Position numbers and translations under genes: made by a program. The notes under the pieces are model-generated. The model saw only the letters and a list, made by a program, of their open reading frames with translations, did not search any database and was not told the DNA's origin. Below, piece by piece: positions 35,646 to 47,465 of a DNA stretch of 64,000 nt; within the stretch, counting starts at the first letter, position 1, and the number at the start of each line of letters is the position of its first letter. Source of the DNA: Dipteronia dyeriana (taxonomy: Eukaryota; Streptophyta; Magnoliopsida; Sapindales; Sapindaceae); assembly GCA_032871835.1 (NCBI GenBank), contig CM065295.1, positions 64,291,687 through 64,355,686 on the forward strand, in the 5' to 3' direction.

Positions 35646-36526
35646 TTTTGTTTTTAACCACATACGAAAATTTATTTGTTAATAGCTACTTTTTTAAGAA
35701 AATACTTGAATGTCTCCGTATAAAAACCATCACCAAACATTTTTTCAATTTTCTCTTTTTTTTTTCTCTCCTTTCCTCTCTCTCTCCCCGATCACTCTCT
35801 CCAGTCGACGGCGCCGGCATCCTTGCGAAGGCCGGCGAACCGTAGCCGGCCTCCTCCCTCTCACCCAACCTCTCTTCTCTCTCCTTGTAGCTCTCTCTCT
35901 CTCTTCTTTCTCTCTCTCTTTCACTCACCTCTCTTTCTCTTTCCTTTCCTTTCTCTCTCACACGTCGTCGACGACTTGCCGGAGTACCGTCGCCTGGGCT
36001 TCACGACCGTCCAGCAACGCCGTCGAGCTCCCCATCCATCAGCGATTAGATCTGCTGAAAAAAAGGAAAGAAAACAAAATACTAGAAACTTAAAACATTT
36101 CAAGTTTGAACATTTCAATTTAGTTAAGATTTCAAGTTTTAACATTTCAATTTAAACATTTCAATTTAAACAAGATTTCAAGTTTCAATATTTGAAAATG
36201 AAAAACTAAAAAACCCAGAACATTTCAAGTTTCAGCTTTCAATTTATTCAAGATTTCAAGTTTCAACATTTCAATTTAAACAAGATTTCAAGTTACAAAA
36301 TTTCATTTTTTAAAACAAGATTTCAAGATTTCAAGTTTTCAAGTTTCAAGTTCCTAGTCGTGATTTCAAGTTTGGTTCTAGATTTTAGTCATGATTTCAA
36401 GTTTGCTTTCAATTTTAAAGAAAAAAATCAAATCCAGGGGTATTTTTATAATTTATGGATATACACTGATTTTTTTAAAAAAGTGGCTATTAACAAATAA
36501 AATTTCAAAAGTGGTTACAAACAAAA
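35646..36526. mobile_element. DNA transposon with terminal inverted repeats in the pseudogene intron
   Basis: 35646-35700 and the reverse complement of 36472-36526 share the phrase TTATTTGTTAATAGC and flanking text, about 55 bp of imperfect inverted repeat. The core has a (CT)n-rich stretch and a GC-rich island (35805-35870, GGCGCCGGC). It then shows many copies of 'ttcaagttt/caacatttcaattt' at 36095-36420. No transposase is seen. It may be MULE-like; I could not define a target-site duplication. Confidence 0.5.
36095..36420 (+). repeat. Degenerate tandem repeat (ATTTCAAGTTT family)
   Basis: Units of about 11-35 bases built from ATTTCAAGTTTCAACATT and AACATTTCAATTTA recur more than ten times. 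Confidence 0.7.
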
Positions 36527-36750
36527 GCTTAATGTTTCCTATGACTTTTTTATTTTTTCTCTATATTTATTTACTTTTATTACCTGTCACATTGAAACAG
36601 GTTCTTGCATGACAAGGTTAAGCCACATGTTGTGCATCGATATTCATGCCAATAATGTATTGCTTGATGAAGAGTTTGGAGCACATTTGACGGGAGTTGG
36701 TCTATAAAAGTTTGTGGCGTGGGAAGTGATACAGGAGAGAATATAGAAAT

Positions 36751-38230
36751 TGTTGAAAATTAAACTTTGACTTCCAACCACCCTTCTAGAAACCGGTCAT
36801 CACATGGCTCCAACCACCATCCAAAATTTTCAACCAGCCAACGCCTAACTACCATCAACCAGTTGTTTTTGCTTTTATAGTTTTTTGTTTTTTTATCATC
36901 TCATTTTCCTATATAAAGGGATGAAGTTTGTGTTGTAAATGTGGTGGAGTGGTGTATGAGATATTGAGAGATAAACAAAAAAAAGCTTCTCCTTTCATTG
37001 TGTTTGTGCTCGAAATTCTCTCTCAAAGGTGCACCACAAGTGACCTTAACAATACCATTCCACCAAAAGTGGTATCAAAGTGTAGGAGAACCAGAAATTC
37101 GAAGAACAGAGGGCAAAGACAAATTGGCCCAGAAATCAAAGTGATCGAAATCAATTTTTGATCACATAGAAGTGTTCTGCTCAACGTTAGGAGTCCAACG
37201 GTGAAAACTACACCGAAATCGGAGTTTCATATAGGATACATGCACCGGTTTAATTTGGAGAGTGTACTCACGTGCAGCCACAGCACCGGCGCGTCACCAA
37301 CATGTGCCAGTTGTCTTCTTCGCCCGTTTACAGGATCCGACCGGAAGTCCTATCCGTCAACAGGGTTCTAGATCCGACCCGACACCCGACCCAATATCCG
37401 ATCACCTGACCCAACCCTGAATCCGACCCAAGACCCGTTAGTGTTCACGGTGCTGACGTCACTAATGCCATTATAATGGCTGGAATATTCCGTCAGTCAA
37501 AGGGAATATTCTGTTATCTTTGGTTGACTTTTCCAAAAAGTTTGACCACTCATTTCGGGCGTTTCTGAACTCAATTTTTAACAAACTAGGTCTAGTTTCC
37601 AAGGTTTTGGACCATTCCGAATGCAACCGTGCACTTTGTTTTTGCAAATTCAGACTCCAAATTAGCGATCTAAGCACTTCAAGTCTCGATGGCCAATGGT
37701 AACGCACATGTTGTCATCCCGAAACTCACCAAAAACAACTATGACAATTGGTGTATACAAATGAGAGCTCTACTAGGCTCTCAAGATGTTATGGATATTG
37801 TGAAAGATGGATATACAGAAGCCGAATCCAAAGAAACTGAAGGAACCATGACAGAAACTCAAATATCGACTCTCAAAGCCGATCGAAAGAGGGATTGTAA
37901 AGTAAAATCCATAATCTATCAAGGGCTGGACGAAGCAACGTTCGAGATCATAGCATCCGCTAAGTCTTCAAAAGAAGTCTGGGACACCCTTCTCAAAACC
38001 TACAAAGGTGCTGACAAAGTGAAAAGGATCCGTCTTCAAACTCTACGAGGTGAGTTCGAATCCCCACGAATGAAATCTAATGAATCTATTGATGAGTTCT
38101 ATACACGAGTTATGGTCGTTGCGAATCAGCTAAGAAGAAACGGAGAAACTCTCACAGACATGAGAATTTCAGAGAAAATTTTACGATCATTAGATCCAAA
38201 GTTTGACATTATAGTTTTGGCTCTGGAAGT
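36751..38230 (+). mobile_element. Truncated Copia retrotransposon (LTR, PBS, partial gag)
   Basis: A 5' LTR (36751 to about 37064) begins TGTTGAAAAT, carries a TATATAAAG box at about 36912 and is followed by a primer-binding site, TGGTATCAAAG, at 37070. A 600-base leader precedes gag at 37689. Similarity to gag stops at about 38230 and neither pol nor a 3' LTR follows, so the element is 3'-truncated. It inserted in the kinase pseudogene exon. Confidence 0.75.
37689..38230 (+). pseudogene. Copia Gag (UBN2-type), C-terminally truncated
   Basis: The frame MANGNAHVVIPKLTKNNYDN leads into WCIQMRALLGSQDVMDIV, SAKSSKEVWDTLLKTYKGAD and RLQTLRGEFESPRMKSNESI. This is the UBN2 Gag domain of Copia elements and it stays open to PKFDIIVLALE. 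It then runs into unrelated sequence (VIAHLLKLFF) and stops at 38276. The zinc knuckle and all of Pol are absent. Confidence 0.8.
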
Positions 38231-39399
38231 GATTGCACATCTCCTTAAATTATTTTTTGTTCTTTTTTCTAGTTAGAACAATTTTAGTCATGTTAGATAT
38301 TACCTGTGGAATTTAAATCTTTGTTGATTTTGCAGTTATAAATAAAAATCAAACTCGGGATTTTCGAAAGATAAAGCATATGATAATAAGAACATATGGA
38401 AGACAAGCATGATAATAAGAGCAGGCAAATAGAATACTCGGGACCATTGATTCCCGAATGGGCGGAGAAGCTCGAAGGAGCATGCCAGCCGAGCAAGGTC
38501 AATTGACCTTAGCAAAAAGACAAACCCGATGCACCAGATTCTGGAGAAAGGTTGGGGACGCTATCAGAAAAAATTCCAGTGAAATGCGTAGCTGTGTTAA
38601 GCGATTCAAAAATCTTAACGATTCGGCAAACCCTTGCGCATAAAAACTGGGGAGACGTCCTCGGTAATGCGTAAGGACTCGAACATATGATCATGGTAAA
38701 CTTTGATGTAATGTTCGGGTAGCAACCGTGTATGAAACACAAGTATAAACCTACTTGCCTGTTTTAAGATGACTCGGTTAATAATACTAGCCAGTTTAAT
38801 AAGATACTTGACATTAAAAATTATTCGGGTGACAACCGTTTAATAAGATACTCTGTGAGGTTACCCGACCATCAGAATTAGCCAGTTTAATAAGATACTT
38901 GGCATTAAAAATTAATCGGGTGACAACCGATTTAATAAGATACTCGGTGAGGTTACCCGAACATCAGAATTAGACAGTTTAATAAGGTATTTGGCATAAA
39001 GATTGCAATATCCAGTTTAATAAGATACTTGGTATAAATTTCAATAGCTGGTTTAATGAGATACTCGGCAACAGTAGAATCAAGATAAAAAAGACTCAGT
39101 GGAATTTCTTGAGCAAAGAATCAGATCAGACCACTCGATTTTATGAATTAGTAAACTCGAGATTTATTAATCTCTCCAAAGAATCGTTACAGAGAATTGT
39201 TTCGAAGAATGTTACAAAGAATAAAGAATCTTTACAAAAAACTTGTGAAAATTCTACAAAAATCAAGGTTGTGAAGATTTACAACTCTTGCCGATACTCG
39301 GGTCGGGCACCATTTCATATTCACGGAGCAGACTTTCGTTAGAGGGTCAAGCAATCGTGTCGACCGAATCGTCCATCCACTGGCTGTAATCCTCTCTTG
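38231..39399. other. Transposon-derived spacer with tandem repeats
   Basis: This is probably the untranslated or LTR part of the gypsy-type element to its right. It contains the tandem repeat listed separately. No coding frame is supported. Confidence 0.35.
38765..39075. repeat. Tandem repeat (about 60-120 bp period)
   Basis: The phrase 'ccagtttaataagatacttggcat' and the linked 'gggtgacaaccg...gtttaataagatactc.gtgaggttacccga' recur. The longest unit appears about twice and the short one about six times. Confidence 0.65.
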
Positions 39400-41765
39400 G
39401 GATCGGTCCGACATCAGACACCACACCCTCCACGACCGACTCCTGACTGGCGTAAGAAGTCGAGAGGGAGTACTCGGATGGAACCTCCAAATGCATGGGA
39501 TGGGGCTCTTTGCCTCGGCTGCGGTAGTAAGCTCTCCACTCCTTTATCTAAGTCGAAAGAGATTCCAAGGACCGATCCACATGATTCTTGATCGACAGCT
39601 TCCAATTGGTTCGGGCTTTCTCTGTTGCCCGATTATTAACTTTGAAGAACTCGCCAACTGAAACTAAGCCTCGCTGAAACTCCCAAAGGAACAGGCATCG
39701 TAGGCAGGGGATCTCTTGAAACAGTCTACCCCTTGGACTTCGAGTTCCAGCCTGGCCTCTTTGGATGGGGATTCGACCGTCAGAGCCTGGTGTTCCAAGT
39801 CTTCGATCTTCTGTTCATACGCAGACTTAGACTGCTACGCTTTCTGTTCAGCTTTAAGCATTGATTCTTGGGCAGAGGACAACAAATTTTGAAGTGAAGC
39901 TGTCTTCTCCTCTGCCAAAGAAGCTTTCTCCTCGGCCTCAACCTGCTTCGCCAAACAGTGGTCGACAAACACTTGGGCACTGTCGACTACTTTCTGATAA
40001 GCCGATTCGACCCGAGCACGGATATCCTCACTTTTCTTCAGCTGAGCCTTGAGACGCCTTATTCTATCAGCCTGATGTTGCTGTGTCTGAACCAGCTCAG
40101 CGAACTCGGCCACCATCTACAAAGAAGTTTAATTAAAAATCTGGCAAACAAGCAAGACAATTGAAGAAGTTAGGGATAACTTACGTAAGATGCACCGTTA
40201 AAAACATTCTGAAGATGGTCTATTAAATAGCCATCCCAAAAACTGCTCCAGCGGTCATCCTCAATGAAAGACCGACCGGATGTCATTGCCCGCAGCATAT
40301 CCTAAGGGGAAGGATAGGAAGGGCCTCCCGAGGGTTCAGCTCTAACATCTTCAACCTTAGGAGGAAATGAGCCCCTATTTTGGTCAGAAGTCTCCGCACC
40401 CGCCGATGCTTCCACACTCGGGGGAATCTCAGTCTCAGCGTCTTCATCACTTGAGTCAATAAATGAAACTATGCGAGGAACCTTGAGAGGGCAGGTAGGA
40501 GAATCGACCGATTTCAGTTTCTCAGCCCCAGAGCGGTGGAAGCTGAGATCAGCAACTGGATCTTCCTGAGCATCATCTCGGAAGGATTCAAAAAATTTGG
40601 GATCTGTAGGTACTTATCCCATGGAGGTTCTACCTCCATCACCGGAATCTGACCGCTCGGCAGGAACCTCACCAGGACCCTCACTCTGCCTCTCCCCGTC
40701 ATCAGACAGTTGAGTATCTGTCGGGCCACTCGGACCACTAGTCTCCCCTGAGGTCGGCTGAATGACGTCTTCGGGGACATATTCGGAGACTTGTTCCTCG
40801 GCTACTTCGGGTTCCTCGTCAGACTCAGGCAGGGCAATACCATCATTGCTCTGACGAGAAGCTTCTTTTCGGCTCGCCTGAAGAATCGACTTCACTTGGC
40901 TAGCTTGAAGGTCACAAAAGATGTCCGTGTCATACACTTAGAAAAAAAAAGAGGGGGAACCGCGTCAAAATATAAAAAACAAAAAATAACAATAAAAAGA
41001 AAAAGAAATTACAAAGATCACTTACATCGTCTGCGGTAGCCTGAAATCTGGCTGAAGAAGCCGAGCTCTATCATTTTCGCCTCATTAAAAAGATAAATCA
41101 TGCTTCTCTTCTCCAAAGTGCGAACTGCTGCCCGAGCCAGTCTGGTTAGCTCAGCATCGCTGAATTCAAGCTTTTTCTTGTTCCATACTTCAGGAGAACA
41201 GAAAAAGCAAGAAACTTTCAGCACCCTTCGAGTTTCCCCAGCCGAGAAGGTGACTTCAAGACCTAGATTTCCTCCGGTGAAAAACCAACTATTCTTCCAG
41301 AACTTGTTGGATGAAGGGAATCCTCATACAAAACCCCTTTTTTGGAGTCATCAGAGATATCAACTCTCTGATTCACCTTTGTCCCCTCGGGGACCCAACA
41401 GTCTGGCGGATTAGACATAAGGAAATAGGTCCCCGTCTTACCAGACTGCCTCAGTGTGAAGAAGTGCCTGATTTCACTCGGGGAGGGCAGTGACAAGTTC
41501 ATCCGGTTGTACATGTGCCACATGCACATCAAGATCTTGTAACTGTTCGAGGCCAGTTGAGCCGGAGCGATCCCTGCTTCAGCCAGAAACCAGGTAATGA
41601 ACGGCTGAAGGGGAAGTGTGACGCCGCCGCAGCAGAGCATGGATCCATAGATTGCCACCATGCCCGAAGGAGGATTCCACGCAGCTCTATCACCCGCAAG
41701 AATCAAGGTAACCGAGTTATCCAGGTCGAAAAATACAGAGAACCGAATGTGGTCGGGGCAGATGA
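39400..41765 (-). pseudogene. Gypsy-type transposon gene (PF04195-like), copy 2, decayed
   Basis: On the minus strand, 41740-41263 encodes the same domain as copy 1 (DRAAWNPPSGMVAIYGSMLC, PLQPFITWFLAEAGIAPAQL, SNSYKILMCMWHM). This copy keeps frame where copy 1 is shifted. 41224-41020 continues (TRLARAAVRTLEKRSM), then a GTAAGT donor, and 40937-40614 gives an acidic, Ser/Pro-rich region. 40116-39835 gives a Lys/Glu-rich coiled coil (RIRRLKAQLKKSEDIRARVE). Several stops interrupt. The first roughly 150 residues of copy 1 are missing; at the break a segment of about 35 bases is inverted (41733-41767). Function unknown. Confidence 0.6.
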
Positions 41766-42004
41766 AATACAGAGAGAAAAAAAAAAGATCGAGAATTGTA
41801 ATTATTTCATTCATAGTGGATTTTGGCTAGGTTGATCATTCAACTACCCGTGGACGTTTCTTCAGTCATCGGAGTTTTACCACGTAAAAACTTGCATCCG
41901 ATTACTTTCTCCTTCTCTTTCTCTTTGTCTTTGAAATCACAGCTAAAATCCAATTCTTGTTCACTTTTTCCATACATCCAAAAACCGACGTCAACACTTA
42001 TTAA

Positions 42005-42050
<46 letters not shown>

Positions 42051-42115
42051 TCAAACTTAATATTTTGTAGAACTTCAGATAAGAATCCAAGGACTAATAT
42101 CCACCATCACAATTA
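41766..42115. other. Spacer with (TA)n
   Basis: No gene. Contains a TA microsatellite at 42008-42045. Confidence 0.5.
42008..42045. repeat. (TA)n microsatellite
   Basis: About 18 uninterrupted TA units. Confidence 0.95.
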
Positions 42116-42874
42116 GGGTAATTACCAATTAGTTCCTGAACTTTTTCAAAAATTTCAAGTTGTTTGCGACTTTTAGAAAAGTGACCAAATTGATTCTTAA
42201 ATTTTATCCAAGTGCCAAATTGGTCCCTTTGACTAAGTTCCATAAGTCAACTTTAACCGTGTATGGATAAAATTGTATTTTACTCATTAACAATATAATA
42301 ATAACACATACACAGTTTTTTTTAACACGTGTATATTTTTATTTATTTTATTTGTGGGTTTTGTTTCTTGAAATTTTTTGACAACGATGCTAGCATAATA
42401 TTAACAAAAAAAAAAACAATTATATAAAAATGGTAAAAGACTAAACTATGAATGAATGATAAATTTGTTTATAAAATAAGGATATAATTGACATTGTCTT
42501 ATTAAAATATTTTTAAAATTTTTAAAATTTTTTAGAAAAATTTAATTAAAAAAGTTACAAACAGTGTTTCATTAATAATATTTTTTTATTTTGTTGTAAT
42601 TATAATGATGAATTTAATGCACAAAAGTCAAAACAACTTTACTCTAATATGTTGAATAAAGAGTATTTACATACTTTAACTAAAATTGTTCAAGTCAATA
42701 ACTATATTTAACACCGTTAAATCGTTAGAGAAACTAATTTGGTCATTTCTAAAAAGAGATGAACTAATTTAGTACTAGGAAAAAAAAAATGTTAAGACCA
42801 ATTTGGTAACTTTGTATAAGTCGCAACAATTTGGAATTTTAAAAAAACGTCTAGGACCTAATTGGTAATTGCCT
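42116..42874. mobile_element. Short MULE-type element, family M, copy 1
   Basis: Terminal inverted repeats of about 110 bp begin GGGTAATTACCAATTAG and, on the other strand, AGGCAATTACCAATTAG. The flanking 9-mers TCACAATTA (42107-42115) and TTACAATTA (42875-42883) differ at one base, the target-site size of Mutator elements. The core is AT-rich and non-coding. Confidence 0.75.
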
Positions 42875-42893
42875 TTACAATTATAATTTTTCG

Positions 42894-43638
42894 AACAATT
42901 ACAAATTAGGTCTTGGACTTTTTTTATATAATTCCAAGTTGTTTGCGACTTTTAAAAAAGTGATCAACTTGGTCCTTACATTTTTCTCAAGTGTCAAATT
43001 AGTCCCTATAACTAAGTTTTGCCAGTCAACTTTAACCGTGTAAGGGTAAAATTGTACTATGATTCTAAACAATATAATAATGACACATTCACATTGTTGT
43101 TAACACATGTATATTTTTGTTTATTTCATTTGTGGATTTTGATTTTTGAATAATTTTGACAAAAGTATTTGTATAATATTAACAAAAAAAAACAATTATA
43201 TAAAAAAGGTAAAAGACTGAACCGTGAATGAATAGTAACTTTGTTTATAAAATAAAGGTATAATTGATATTGTCTTATTATAATATTTTAGATTTTTTTA
43301 GAAAATTTTAATTAAAAAAGTTACAAATGGTGTTTCATTAATAATATTTTTGGATTTTGTTGTAATTATAATGGTGAATTTAATATACAAAAGACAAAAC
43401 AACTTAATTCTAATATGACAAATAAAAGGTATTAACGTATTTTAATTAAAATTGTTAAATCAACTATTATATTTAATGCTGATAAACCGTTAGAGAGATC
43501 AATTTGGTCACTTCTAAAAGAGAAGAATTAAGTTGGCATTTTGAAAACATAAGACGACCAATTTAATCACTTTTATAAAAATCGTAAACAACTTGGGATT
43601 ATTAAAAAAAAATCCAGAACTTAATTGGTAAATACCTT
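42894..43638. mobile_element. Short MULE-type element, family M, copy 2
   Basis: Same orientation and same text as copy 1 along its length (phrases TAACAATATAATAATGACAC and GTAAAAGACTGAA), with matching inverted ends. It starts about 20 bases after copy 1. The exact target-site duplication is not clear. Confidence 0.7.
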
Positions 43639-43792
43639 AACAATATCTATGTGGTAATAAATTAAAGAAAAATAGTTTTATTGAACGGGGATGATGGTTG
43701 AGACATTTGAATGTATGTTTGATATGCAAAAGGCTCAAATAAGAGTTAAATTTCTCTCAAAGACATTAGGGGAATTAGCACACATATTGTTA

Positions 43793-46120
43793 GGACAATT
43801 ATCAATTAGGTTCTGAACTTATTTTTAAAATTTTATTTTTTTTACGACTTTTATAAAAGTGATCAAATTTGTCATCCTATTTTTTTAAATAGTTAAATTA
43901 GATCCTCTCTTTTTAGAAGTGACCAAATTGGTCACTCTAATGGTTTAACTATATTAAATATAACATATAACAGTTGACTTTAAAAAATTTAGTTAAAGTA
44001 CGTAAATACCCTTTATTTGTCAAATTAGAACAAAGTTGTTTTATCTTTTACGCATTAAATTCACTATTATAATTACAAAAAATCCAAAAATATGACTAAT
44101 GAAACATCATTTGTACCTTATTAAATTAAAATTTTCTAAGAAATATCTTTTTTTTTTAATAAGACAATATCAATTATACCATTCATTCACGGTTTAGTCT
44201 TTTTTTTGTTAACAATATACAAGTATTGTTGCCAAAATTATTCAAAATAAAAACCCAGAAATAAAATTAACAAAAATATGCATGTGTAAAAAAAATTGTG
44301 CATATATCATTATTATATTGTTTATGAGTAAAATACAATGTTACCTCTTCACAGTTAAAGTTGACTTACAAAACTTAGTTAGAGGGACTAATTTGGCACT
44401 TGAAAAAAATATAAGAACTAAATTTGTAAGTTCTTTAGTTTTTGATTGGCTCATTTCGTTGAAAACCACATTTGGGGATTAATGTGTAAGGGTAGTATAG
44501 GCCATCATTGCTCAAGACCTAACTCAAGCTTCAAAAGGTAAATCACTTGCTTAACATTATTTGAAGAGTTTTAGTGCACACACACACTCTCATGCATGTT
44601 TTTGATCATCTTGCATGAATGCTTAATTGTCATAATTGTGTGCCTTTTTGCTATAACTCTTGCTTGGGTGTTTGTTGCTTTTAGTTTGCCCTTAGAAGAA
44701 CTTTTTCCCCTTGACCACGGTCGGTACCGCTCCCTGTGCATTGCCTCCACAGCGGTCTCCCAAGCGGAGTTTCCCAGTGATACACAACTGGCTCTACCGC
44801 GGTCTGGACATTGCCTCTACCGCGGTCCAGACAGCAGAGATTTCCAGACGATGCACCACTCGCTCTACCGCAGTATGGACACTTGCCTAGGCCGCAGCAT
44901 GCCCAGCGTTCATGACGGGAATCAGTTGCCCCTTATCCAAAACGACACCATTTCATGTAAGGCACACTATATATATGTTCTTTTCTCTTCTCTTTGTGGG
45001 GGTGAGTCCAAGAAGCCATTTTTACTCATCAAGTTTTTTTTTAGAGAGAAAATTGACTCCAAAAGAGAGAGAGAGAGAGCTCCCAAGAACCCATTTTTAC
45101 TCAACAAATTTCCAATCCATGAGCATCTAGCATCTTCCAAGCATGGATTTTCTTGTTTGTCATTAACTATGTAATCTCTACATGCTCTAGAATTTCTTGT
45201 TCAATTCTTATGACATGTTTGCCTAGGTTTAGCAATTATTGTTCATTAAATGTATGTTATTGAGTTTAATTGCATTTATAACATGCTTGGGTTGTTGATT
45301 GTTAGTTGATATTTATATTATGTGATAGCTAGGGTTTGTGACCATTTTGCCCTTCTAGCTAAATCTTTATGCTTTGCATTTAGATATTGTTTAGGACTCA
45401 TTAATTGCATTTTGTGATTGCATTATAACCCTTGCCATGTTTTATGACTACATGTGTTGATTGGCTCTTTGTTTGATAACTATGATATATTGTTGCATAA
45501 TTATATCTAGTTAAGTTTTAATGAACATTCATTTAGACATTGATATCTAGGAATTGTACTTAGTGACATTCTTAAATTCCTAGATAAGCATTTAGTATTG
45601 CCTAGCATTACTTACATGTTAGAATATTTTATCATATTCACTTAGGTTGCGTTTGACTCTTCATTGAGGTTAAGTCTTGTGACTAAGTGGTTTGGGCATA
45701 AGCAAATAGATCAAGAATCACTATTAAGGCCGTTGGGTAGAGTGAAAAGGTTAGTAACTAGAGGGTGTAACGGGAGGTCAACATAGGTTGTAAACTTTCA
45801 TTCAATAATGGATTTGAGGATCTAGTGTGGCGCACATATCAACCCGTGATTTTTCTCATTTGGAGGGTTTCCACGTAAATATTTTGTGTTATTATTATTT
45901 TAAGCATAATTGATTTTATTGAATGCTTGTTTACTCGGGGTAATTGTGTTAATATTGATTAATCGAAAAATCGGTAATTGATTCGATTAAATCCCCCCCT
46001 CCCCCTAGGTTATAGACACACACGTTTTAGGGAACTTTCAAAATTGGTCACTTTCGTAAAAGTCACAAACAACCTAGAATTTTAAAAAAAGAAGTCCATG
46101 ATCTAATTGGTAATAGCCCC
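43793..46120. mobile_element. Short MULE-type element, family M, copy 3, split by a solo LTR
   Basis: Inverted orientation relative to copies 1 and 2. Perfect 9-bp target-site duplication ATATTGTTA (43784-43792 and 46121-46129). The family sequence runs 43793-44424 and resumes at 46041 in the right inverted repeat. The gap is filled by the LTR at 44425-46040. Confidence 0.85.
44425..46040 (+). mobile_element. Solo LTR, about 1.6 kb
   Basis: Begins TGTAAGTTC and ends GGAACTTTCA, with a perfect 5-bp target-site duplication AAATT (44420-44424 and 46041-46045). It contains a GC-rich patch at 44720-44900 where CTCTACCGCGGTC-type phrases recur about every 35-45 bases, and a TATATATA at 44970. Its length and texture fit a large gypsy LTR (Athila/Tat type is my guess). 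No internal domain is left, so LTR-LTR recombination is the likely origin. Open frames here (for example 44596-45174) match nothing. Confidence 0.75.
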
Positions 46121-47230
46121 ATATTGTTATAAATAGCACACATTTTCCGTTAAGTTTTTTTTTTTTTTTTAAAGTAGAGTTGTTTGGATTTGACGAGATT
46201 AAACTCTACGTCTATACAGATAGAGCCCGAAATGCAACTCATACTCAAAGAAAGGGGTCTCACTACACTTATAGGGCTCGTTTGGTGCGTTAGATATGAT
46301 AGGATTATTTTTATAGGATTGGATAAGATTAGACTAAAATTAATGATGTGGTGTATTAGGTGTTTTATGAGATTGAATTAACAGTCTTATCTCATGTTTG
46401 GCTTGGTATGAGATTGGATAAAAAAAAATTAACTTTTATTTAGTACATTATGAAATTGATTAATATAAAATTAAATGAAATTATTTTTAAATATATAAAT
46501 TATTCAATTGAAAAAATAAAATATTTAAAATAAATATTTAAATTAAAATAATATATTATAATAGGATATATTAAATAAATATTAAATTTTAAAAGAAGAT
46601 TTTTTTAAAAAAAATATGGGATTAAATAGCTCCACCTCACCTCTATAAAATGGTTGTATAAAATTAAACTAGTTAAAATAATTATTTAACTTAAATTTTG
46701 AAAGAAAATTTAAATATTTAAATCGATTTTAAACAAAATAATATTTATATTTATTTGTTAAAATTAAAATTAATATTTTTAAAATGTTTAATAATTTATA
46801 TTTACCCACAAAAATAAAATAAATTGAAAAAAATAATAATAATAAAAAATAAAAGTATAAAGTGGTGGGACTAACTAATTAGTCCCACGTTGACATTGAT
46901 GCCTTGGTGGGATAAATTGTTTACATGTGATTAATAATCTTATCCCATACAACCAAAAAAACATAGTAGGACTAAAATTAGTTATACCTTATTCTATCCC
47001 AAATAATGCACAAATGTGGACTTATGTTTACCGGGACTTTATATTAAAAATCTTGTAACTAAAATCCAAACAAAAAGAGAAGCAAAAATTCCAAGAGAGA
47101 TTGAGAATGATGAGCATGAAATCAAAGAAAGAACGGAATCAAATGTGTCACAAATCTCATGTCTAAACAGACCAAAAATATACATGTCTAAACAGACCAA
47201 AAATATATATCCATCAACAGGTTTTACAGC
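46121..47230. other. Spacer with MITE-like sequence
   Basis: 46270-46990 has ends of the type 'gtttggtgcgttagatatgataggatt' and 'aatcttatcccatac...', as in small plant MITEs. The inverted repeat is weak. The core is AT-rich and no gene is seen. Confidence 0.35.
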
Positions 47231-47465
47231 GACTCCAAAATCTCACATAAATTAAGAAAGAAAAAAAAAATAGAATAAGATTTCACAACTTCTCTTGACA
47301 ACATGATCAGTAAGAAACGGTTCTTCTAAAGAATACAACATTATGTCTAAACAGTTCCTCCTAAAACTGCCTGAGACGCCTCTTTTGTGGTTTATATTCC
47401 ACAATATCCAAAGGCTGTTCATCAACCAAAAGATTCCGGCAATGAATTATTGGCCTCTAGTCAAT

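Larger units (their letters stand above)
34998..36748 (+). pseudogene. C-type lectin receptor-like kinase (At1g52310 type), pseudogene
   Basis: Two coding pieces remain. 34998-35210 reads LWEVFTIDE, then (broken by stops) NKLSEGNHLLVNAKTGVSYC, GILPDGSRV and, after an internal loss of most of the kinase N-lobe, RSLGWTMRMKIATTLAQGIA. A GTAAGT donor follows at 35211. After a 1.4-kb intron, an AG acceptor at 36598 joins FLHDKVKPHVVH in phase, then NNVLLDEEFGAHL. These phrases match my memory of the C-type lectin receptor-like tyrosine kinase encoded by Arabidopsis At1g52310. The catalytic HRD triplet is destroyed by a short deletion (CATCGATATT). The retained intron shows it is not a processed copy. 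A Copia LTR cuts it off at 36751. Confidence 0.75.

Noticed and set aside
35686..36155. Overlapping frames rich in Arg/Glu or Ser/Leu on both strands
   Set aside because: Artefacts of the (CT)n tract in the inverted-repeat transposon.
44596..45174. 192-codon open frame starting MFLIILHECL
   Set aside because: It lies inside the solo LTR with its own target-site duplication, has no recognisable domain and its composition follows the repeat array.
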